Assembly (NCBI RefSeq): GCF_000001735.4
Contig: NC_003070.9
Coordinates: 19,329,971 to 19,393,970, forward strand
DNA length: 64,000 nucleotides
From: Arabidopsis thaliana
Lineage: Eukaryota > Streptophyta > Magnoliopsida > Brassicales > Brassicaceae
Direction: 5' to 3'
Shown: positions 56,819 to 64,000 of the stretch, one piece after another
Numbering within the stretch: position 1 is the first letter of the stretch
How the letters are laid out: each line of letters starts with the position of its first letter
Position numbers and translations under genes: made by a program
Notes under the pieces: model-generated
The model's input: only the letters and a program-made list of their open reading frames with translations
What the model was told of the DNA's origin: nothing
Databases searched by the model: none

Positions 56819-59182
56819 TCAAGGGTGGGTGATGGGGAGTACGTGGATCCCAAGTTGATGAAGCATTTTACTTGATTTCCCATGGAATCCAACGATCTTG
56901 TGACCTCTCTTTTGGAGCACAAAGCTTGGGTTATCATCGAGTCCATAACATGGAGAGGCTCGCATGTTGGTCGTAAACATGAGCATGATTATAACTTCAG
57001 TTTCCTCACTTCCAGGTACTATGTCATAACTACCTTCCACTAATGTGAGGTATTCACCCGGATAATCCAGCTCGAACTACAAATAAAAATTAGAAAATCA
57101 AGTATAATAATATCAAGCTCAATTATATAACTAAGTTAGGGTACGTAATTGAACAATTAATTAAGAAAAGTGAAGTAGTAATCACCTCTTCATGTTTAAT
57201 CAGGTTCTTGTTCCCATGATGATCTCCCACTACTATCTCGTGAGTGTCATTTTCATACAGAAACTTGACAGAAACGATACCAATCTCACCTGTCCCAATG
57301 CATATCTTTCTAACACCTTCGAAATTACCGCCATCGTCCCACGAAGCTCCTCCATCACCACCTTGTGCTTCTAGCTTTTCCGAAGCAGGAGAAAGAGGCA
57401 TCGGAAAAGAATATGCACCAAGAGCCGTAAGATAACTAGGAGTCCACCATCCATGAAATCCGACAATAGCACAATCTTTGTTCTCAAGGACAAATTCAAC
57501 TAAATTAGCAGTTCTGTCTCCAAATCTTTGAGAGGTTCTCCCTTTTGATGTTTTAAAAGTCAATGATGCTACCCTATCAGTACTCATGGTCCCGACCACA
57601 GACGTGATAAATTCATTTGGATAGTCAACCACAAACTGCAATAAAAGGAGCTTCAGATAAGCTATCCAACAATATATGTATATATATGGTCGAGGGATGT
57701 ATTTTATTTTATTTTCTGTTAAACAACGAATATATAGTTATAGGAATTCTGACCTCTACTTCTTCTCCAGGGTAACCATCTTGCATTCCGTGGTCACGCT
57801 TTTCTACTTTGCCATCGTTGTCATAGGTTATACCGAGGCACGTTATATAACCACCAATCTCGAAAACGGAAAGCTTTCTAACAGCCTGGAAAGCACCATG
57901 ATCCCAAAGTGTGCCTAGAGCAGTACCTTGCCATGCCAATTTTGTAGGAGTAATCGGAGTGAAATATGCACCAAGAGACCTTAGATTCTTCCCAGCGTAT
58001 CCATGAAACCCAACAATCTTCATTTCACTGGCTGCAAGTCTAAACTTCTTACCCGTGTTGGATCCCATTAGTTCAGAGGTCTTGATATTAGTCTTGAATC
58101 GAAGTGCCTGAATGACTCCAGATTCGTCATGATCATTGTAGTAACCCTCAACTGACACCAGATATTCCTTGTAAACATGTTAGATCTCAAACTAAAAAAA
58201 ATACAATTAACGTAAAATATTATTATAAGAAACTTTCACATAAGTGGATGAAAAAAGAATTACTCTCATAGTTTGTCAAAGTGAGATATGGTTTTCACTG
58301 TTTGTTTTTTTAATCGTTTTCGGACCAAAATACCCTTATTCGGTGCAACCAAACCACACAGCAGTTGGATTCGGTTTAGTTTCTGCGGTTCAGTTTTGAA
58401 AAAAAAACATATTTCTAACTAATATTATTCCATGACATGAATACATACCAAGTGTATGGAACCTTTTCCTGAGATAGAACCATGGATTGGCCCATCTTTC
58501 AGATGTCCATACTTGTCAACATACAGAAACTTGATGTACTGAATGCCTTTCGGACCACTTCGTACGTGTATCTTTGTAAAACCCGCATGGTCGACTCCAT
58601 CATCCCACTTCGTGCCTACTTTGCCCCCAATCGCTTCTATTCTTGTAGGAGTAATCCAAGTAAAATATGCTCCAAGAGAGTACACCCTCCTCCCCTCAAA
58701 AGATAATCCGTGAAACCCAATGATTTTTTTCCCCTCTATTGCTAGTATAAATTTAGTACACCCGTCATGATATCCCATCGGTTCAGAAATCCTTAAGTTG
58801 GTTTTAAATTGAAGTGCTTGGATCCCAGTGTCATCTGTGTAGTATCCCTCAACAGATTCAAGATGTTCATGTTTTAGATGGTTTATCTCAAACTGCAAAA
58901 ATTTGGTGAAAAAATGACAACAAGAATTCGAGTAAAGTATTTGAAAAACAAAATGTAATCTCTTCTAAATTCGTATACCGTCTGCGTGTAAGTATTATCC
59001 GATTGGCCATGGAGGGATCCATCAATGGGTTTCCCACTATTGATATAGCTGAACCGAATGGACTGTATGCCTTTAGGAGAATATTGTACATATATCTTTG
59101 TCACATCATCATTGTCAGATTTATCATCCCACATATATAAGCCTTTCTGCTTGCTCCCTTCCGCTTCCAATCATTCGGTCAT
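56819..59182 (-). pseudogene. JAL10: Four-domain jacalin gene with two in-frame stops
   Basis: Position corresponds to AT1G52110 (JAL10). The family exon pattern can be followed on the minus strand: 59182-58979, 58892-58449, 58191-57754, 57635-57186 and 57076-56819. All are in frame with each other (68+148+146+150+85 codons). Two nonsense codons lie inside them: TGA at 59173-59171 (fourth codon after MTE) and TAA at 58182-58180 (after FEI at the start of exon 3). All splice sites are GT-AG. Domain endings include [40 protein letters not shown] and [17 protein letters not shown]. Shorter products from internal starts or other splicing are possible, so it may not be wholly silent. Confidence 0.75.
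58232..58410 (-). mobile_element. MULE terminal fragment making up most of a JAL10 intron
   Basis: Within the 257-base intron (58448-58192) the plus strand matches the right end of the 6.3-15.7 kb element read on its minus strand. GTTTGTCAAAGTGAGA (58271-58286) equals 15604-15589, TTTCGGACCAAA near 58317 equals 15558-15547, and TGCGGTTCAGTTTTGAAAAA (58384-58403) equals about 15436-15417. Order and spacing agree. Confidence 0.75.
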
Positions 59183-60720
59183 CTCGAACAGATTAGAATC
59201 TTCACATATGGATGGGAATTGTGTTTCTTAGTCAGTAATTAGCATATATAGGTTTGGGATTTTAATTAAAAAGGGAAAAAGTTTATATACCTTTTCTAGC
59301 AGAGGATCAACACAAGTTATTTATTGAAGGAAGAAGATCAAGATTCTTGTTGAAAAGGAAGCAGATGCAACTATAATCTAATACTAAGTAACCTTTGGTG
59401 ATCTTGGATGCTCATTACGTTGGCAATATAATTCAGATAAGATATAGAGCTCTGAAACATTGATGTAAAGAAATGTACCTTAGAGAGAAAACGTTGACCT
59501 ATGATGGTAGAGGAAAGAGAGACATCCGACTGAACTATGGCGGATCTATATGGAAAGGATTAAATGGGTCTTATTTTTCTTGCCGTCTAGATTTATGATT
59601 TTATACAAATTATGAAAACTGTTACATAAACGATTTTCCTACGGACAATTCCTTCCGATCTTTATTAGATCCACGACAGACGACATCTCATTCTTCTTCT
59701 TCATACGCTTGATAGACATCTTCAATATTTTCTTTGCGTAGAATCCTGGCGAACGACTATAATTGTACATCGTTGTAGATCTCCTGCACACTTGCCTCTA
59801 TTAATCTGCAAATCTGCTAATAAAACGCAGTAGTTGGAACTCGAACCCCAGACCTTTTAGTGTAGAAGCATTAATGAACTCTTGGTCAAACATTAAGCAA
59901 AGGGACTTCTACAAATGGGCCTTTATTTATACACAAATTTTAGTCTTTTTTACAATATTATTTGGATGAGATTAAAAAATCACAAATGGCGAAATTATAA
60001 TTCACCATATTTTCTTATTGGTTGAATAGTTTTTAATTATATAAGAAATGATGTTTTAAATTCTTTTTTACAACGCCTCTTTTCCAAATGATACAAACCA
60101 AAAATAAAATTCACAAAAAAACAATCCAAAATTTCTTTCGATGTTTATGGCGGTGCCTAGGGTGATTTGACCTAGCGTATGGTATACGACATAAGAGAAT
60201 TATTTTTATCAAATTTATTTTAAAATCTTTATAAAAAATTCCAAACACCTTTTAAAAAATTTAGAACCGGGTAACAAAAATAAGACATTTTAAAATATTT
60301 ATAAAACCTTTAAAATCTTCTTAAGACCTTTTAAAACAATACCTTTTATATAATGTGTAAAACAAGAAGAATTGAGTTTTATAATCACTTTTATGAAACA
60401 TTTAAAAATATTTTAAAACCTTGTAAAAGCATTAGAATTTGGTAGATTTCACGTTTTCATCTTTTTAAGAATCTCAACGTCGAGTGGACATTTTGGATTT
60501 CTAGAATCTTATCATGGATTGAGTTGAGGGAGACAAACAAAACGCAGATTCTCTTCAATAATCAGCCAAAGTTCAAGTTCTAAATTAAAGCAAGTAAACA
60601 CAAGCTTTTGAGTTTAATTCGTTATATAAAAACAAAAACGGAAGCAATAGAGAAGAAGAGATGAAACTGTTGAAAGAATTGCATCATCACTTTCACATGC
60701 GGTAACTCTTAGTCAAAGCA
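59183..60720. other. JAL10 upstream region
   Basis: Possible leader exon and promoter (59.2-59.6 kb) are not resolved. A SINE-like B box lies at 59836-59847. The rest is AT-rich without a gene. Confidence 0.45.
59830..59905 (-). mobile_element. SINE-like fragment
   Basis: On the minus strand GGTTCGAGTTCC (59847-59836) fits a Pol III B box, with a TGACCAAGAG A-box-like stretch about 40 bases before it. No tail found. Confidence 0.35.
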
Positions 60721-60728
60721 GTGTTTTT

Positions 60729-61070
60729 TGTTGAATATTTAAGTAGTGTTTATTGTTGAAAATAAGAAGTGGTGGTTGCTCATTTAGTCAACAAAAGTAG
60801 GCTGCGAACTCTCTATAAATTGAGAGGAATTAAACGAGAGCAATTATCCCATAACATACAATACAAGAGAGAGAAGTTGCAATATCATGCAACGTAGAAA
60901 TAGAGTGTGAGGTTTGAGAAAAATAAAGAGTGGTGTGAGATTTGAGTGTATTTGTTATTAAGTTATAAACTTTGTATTGTGAGTGATTTACAAATAAATA
61001 TTAGAGTGTTTTCTTATTTTGGTTTATATATTTGTGGTTAATTTATTAATTGTGTATTTACAATATACCA
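60729..61070 (+). mobile_element. Possible solo LTR
   Basis: TGTTGAATATTTAAGTAGTG opens a stretch with CTCTATAAATTGAGAGG (TATA-like) and a G/A-rich transcribed-looking part, ending in TTTACA near 61060. This shape recalls Copia LTRs, but no target duplication or primer site is visible. Confidence 0.25.
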
Positions 61071-62214
61071 ATTATAATTCAACCCAATATTTAACCAACT
61101 ATTCTCTACAGAAACTCGGGATTATTTCCATTTCTCCTTTTGAACAAGAAAAACAGCGTATTTAATTCAATAGATTAAACATGGAAAATTGTTTTCTGGA
61201 ATAGAACTGAAAACTGGTCATCATTTTTGTATAATTAAAATGATTTGGGGTAAATATAAAAATTGCTGTTTTAAAAGATTAAATGAAGTCGTACACAAAA
61301 AAAAAACAATACAAAGCCGTCCCGCGATTATTGTTTTCGGGATTGTAAATTCGACTCAATAGCTACCATTGAATCATTTTACAAGACTCCTACTTCGGTG
61401 GTCATTAATATATTATAATGTCATTTTGTAAGATTAAATAAGTCTGCTTTAAAATACTAATAAATTCTTATTTTAAAAGACTACACGAAGTCGTGATAAA
61501 AAAAACAAAAAAAACAAAAAAAGCTTACAAAGTCTTCCCCGCGAATATCGTTTACAGGATGGTAAATTCGATTCACGAATCAAAAAGATAGACATTTTGC
61601 AAATAATGGAAGTATGGAACCCTACTTGCATTGTATTAAGTTTGTTTTATTTTGTCAACCCTTGCATTTATTTCCTTGGCTTTGTTAAAGATTATAATGA
61701 AATATAAATACAAATTTCCTGCATATATATAGATGACCTTGCTGGAGGAGATATTGTAATAGAAGGAACAGAGACTGCTATCTTGTTTTGTAAGTTGAGG
61801 GTAGGACGTGCCTCTTTATATATATAGATTAGAAAAACAATTGATACCTATTTGAAATATAAAAGAATAGGAAAAAAGAATACATGGTTAAACATTGTAT
61901 TTTCAGCTATATGTATTATATGACAACATATATGAACGGTAGATTGTCCTGTAGTTAACACTATAAACATACAATTTTGGTATACTGATTAATTGACTCG
62001 GGCGTTGACTAATATTGACCAACGTTGACCAACAAAAATATTCAAAATTTTATTTATTTACTTTAATATTTAAAAAGTTTTATTTGATGTATTATAATCA
62101 AAAAACATATTTTATATTCAATACAAATATATTTTTATATATTTGTATGCATTAAATCTTATAAGAACTATTTTTTTCAATTTAAAACTAAACTAAAAAT
62201 AGAATAAAAATCAT
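61071..62214. other. AT-rich spacer
   Basis: No gene. Two similar GTAAATTCGA(C/T)TC segments (near 61345 and 61562) suggest another old repeat. Confidence 0.4.
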
Positions 62215-63412
62215 TATCTATATTATTAATTGGGAAGCATTGTGTGAACTACAACATTGTAAAGGTAGTTTAAGACTAACTAAATGAATTTTTGCATGTG
62301 TAATTTAGTAACTTAACAACTACTACAACTAAATAAATATCTTGGATTTTGTTTTTATTTTTTAAAACGAATTAAATCAATAAAATTAATAACTACCCAA
62401 TATTTTCGGAAATCATTTAAAAACATTTCTATAACATATCAGGCTATTTTAATTCGAATTATATATATGTAAAATTATTTATTTTGGTAATATATTATTA
62501 GATGATTCAGAAACTTCAGTCTAAATTAATAACAAATTATCATTTAGTTTGGATTTTAAATCATTTCCTTAACAAAACTATGTTAATTGTTTCTAATTAG
62601 TACACATAAAAACGATTTTAAATTACGATTTAGCATATTCAAAAGATAATTTTTGGATTTTAGTTTTGTAAATATCTAGAAAAAAAATTTCAGTATAGAT
62701 TAAAATATTTAACATTTTAATTAGAATTTAAATGATATAAACCTTTAAAGTATTTTTTAAACAGGTAATTTTCATTATTTCAAAAATATATAAGCTAAAC
62801 TGAATTATATAAAAGAAAAAATATTTTTAAACGTATTATAATAGTTACAAGCTTTTGGAATATTCATTCTTCTAAATTCGATTATTTCTTTTTTTTTTAA
62901 ACAGTAAAACAAAATTTAAATACTAATATTTTAATGCAAATATTCAAAATGAGAAAATATTGATTCACACCAATATTCTTATTTTTTTCTTTCAAATTTG
63001 AATGACTTTTTTTGGAACAAACAGTAATATGATTTTTTGACAGATCATTAATTGTATTCGAAATATAATAAATAAGTTTGAGTACAATCTATCTCTTATA
63101 AATGTTATGCATATATTCACATTGCCTCAGAATCAATCTATAATATCGATTCTTTAAAATAATAGATAGATATTCATAAGTAAATTACTTCATGTTACCA
63201 GAAACTAGAAACTAGCGGGGTGTTGTTCAATATTATACCACATATAAAATCATGGAATTAACAATCAAAATATAGTTATACAATCTTAAACAATAAACAA
63301 AACAAATATAACTTAATTTAATTTTTTTATTTTTAACTATAATCAACAAATATATCAGTTTATTAAAAAATAAAAAAAATAACCCGTGGTACACTACGGG
63401 TAAATCCCTACG
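62215..63412 (+). mobile_element. Helitron-like remnant
   Basis: The left edge TCTATATTATTAATTGGGAAG recalls the 5' end of Arabidopsis ATREP Helitrons (TCTATATTAAAAGGGAAG type). Near the right edge a short hairpin ACCCGTGGTACACTACGGGT (63382-63401) is followed by AAATCCCTAC, close to the usual 3' hairpin plus CTRR end. The body is AT-rich with no helicase gene. Confidence 0.45.
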
Positions 63413-64000
63413 ATTTCATAAGGTTGCAGTATCAATTTATATATATTTTGACTTTTAATATATACAATTATTTTAACAATTATGAGAAAAGAAAACGTTA
63501 GTATTTTTAGATTAAATAAGAAATTATATAAGCAATGAACAACTTTTTACAACTTACTTAATAACATGATCTCATTTGTATAAATATTTAACCATATAAA
63601 ACCAAATACTACTATACTTTAATTATAAGAACTACATCTTATTGAAAGGTTTACAATAAAAATTGGTTTTATATACTACAATATCATAAATTTATAAATC
63701 CCAAATTAGTTTTAAATATATTAATCCAAGATGTACCACATGTCAATCCCTCGATTTTTTATATTACAATAACAATATTAAAAAGTAACAAAATAATATT
63801 TAATTATATAGAATGAAGTTATATGGTAAAACGAGTTTAGATTGATATTAATACAGGACGATAATCTACGAGTGAAATCTTAGAATTAACAATTATAACA
63901 CAATTATATAATCTTAAATACTAAACAAAATAAACAATATTTACAAAACAACTATAACTTAAAATTCGAATTTTTTGTTACAAAAAAATCGATTAACGAT
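63413..64000. other. AT-rich sequence, nothing supported
   Basis: No open frame, repeat end or RNA gene could be supported. Confidence 0.4.

Noticed and set aside
1..64000. CRISPR arrays, bacterial operons, tRNA or rRNA genes
   Set aside because: None present. The tRNA-like boxes found sit in SINE-type contexts and do not fold as complete tRNAs by inspection.

Overview
This is a plant nuclear segment, almost certainly Arabidopsis thaliana chromosome 1 or a very close relative. The order O-methyltransferase, JAL5, MBP2, MBP1, JAL6, JAL7, JAL8, AR791, JAL9, JAL10 matches the AT1G51990 to AT1G52110 interval as I remember it. The spliced lengths I derive (363, 730, 642, 462, 313, 314, 315 and 573 codons) agree with the proteins I know for that interval. 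Intron density, AT-rich spacers and the mix of plant transposon relics all fit.

Layout. 0.24-0.80 kb: a small inverted-repeat element filled with telobox-like repeats, directly upstream of a four-exon O-methyltransferase (0.98-2.70 kb, +). 3.4-5.7 kb: three-domain jacalin lectin JAL5 (-). 6.3-15.7 kb: a 9.4 kb Mutator-like element of the KI (Kaonashi) type. It carries a broken transposase (+), an F-box-like gene fragment (-) and a broken ULP1-type protease gene with an N-terminal DUF1985 domain (-). 16.1-22.6 kb: myrosinase-binding proteins MBP2 and MBP1 (-). 25.1-36.9 kb: a tandem triplet of secreted two-domain jacalin lectins, JAL6, JAL7 and JAL8 (-), with matching promoters. 39.4-41.9 kb: the coiled-coil actin-binding-family gene AR791 (+). 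42.2 kb: an orphan, frameshifted jacalin exon. 44.7-50.9 kb: a second, decayed KI-type element in opposite orientation, holding a DUF1985 gene without protease domain, a transposase N-terminal stub and an apparent captured first exon of a mitochondrial cytochrome c oxidase 5b gene. 53.3-55.2 kb: JAL9 (-), with a lost splice donor. 56.8-59.2 kb: JAL10-like four-domain jacalin gene (-), with two in-frame stops. 59.2-64 kb: AT-rich, gene-free, with SINE-like, possible LTR and Helitron remnants.

Biology. The jacalin genes share one architecture: each beta-prism domain is split by an intron at the same phase-0 point, so exons carry the back half of one domain plus the front half of the next and can be added or lost without changing frame. 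MBP1 and MBP2 are the proteins that associate with myrosinase in the glucosinolate defence system. JAL6, JAL7 and JAL8 differ by adding a secretion-signal exon. The window shows this family growing and decaying: near-identical end exons in MBP1 and MBP2, orphan flanks and exons, disabled copies at the JAL9/JAL10 end, and transposon pieces in promoters and introns. I found no wholly new molecular system. The most distinctive items are the gene-capturing KI elements, the GTACGTAC motif scattered through one of them, and a transposon end that makes up most of a JAL10 intron.
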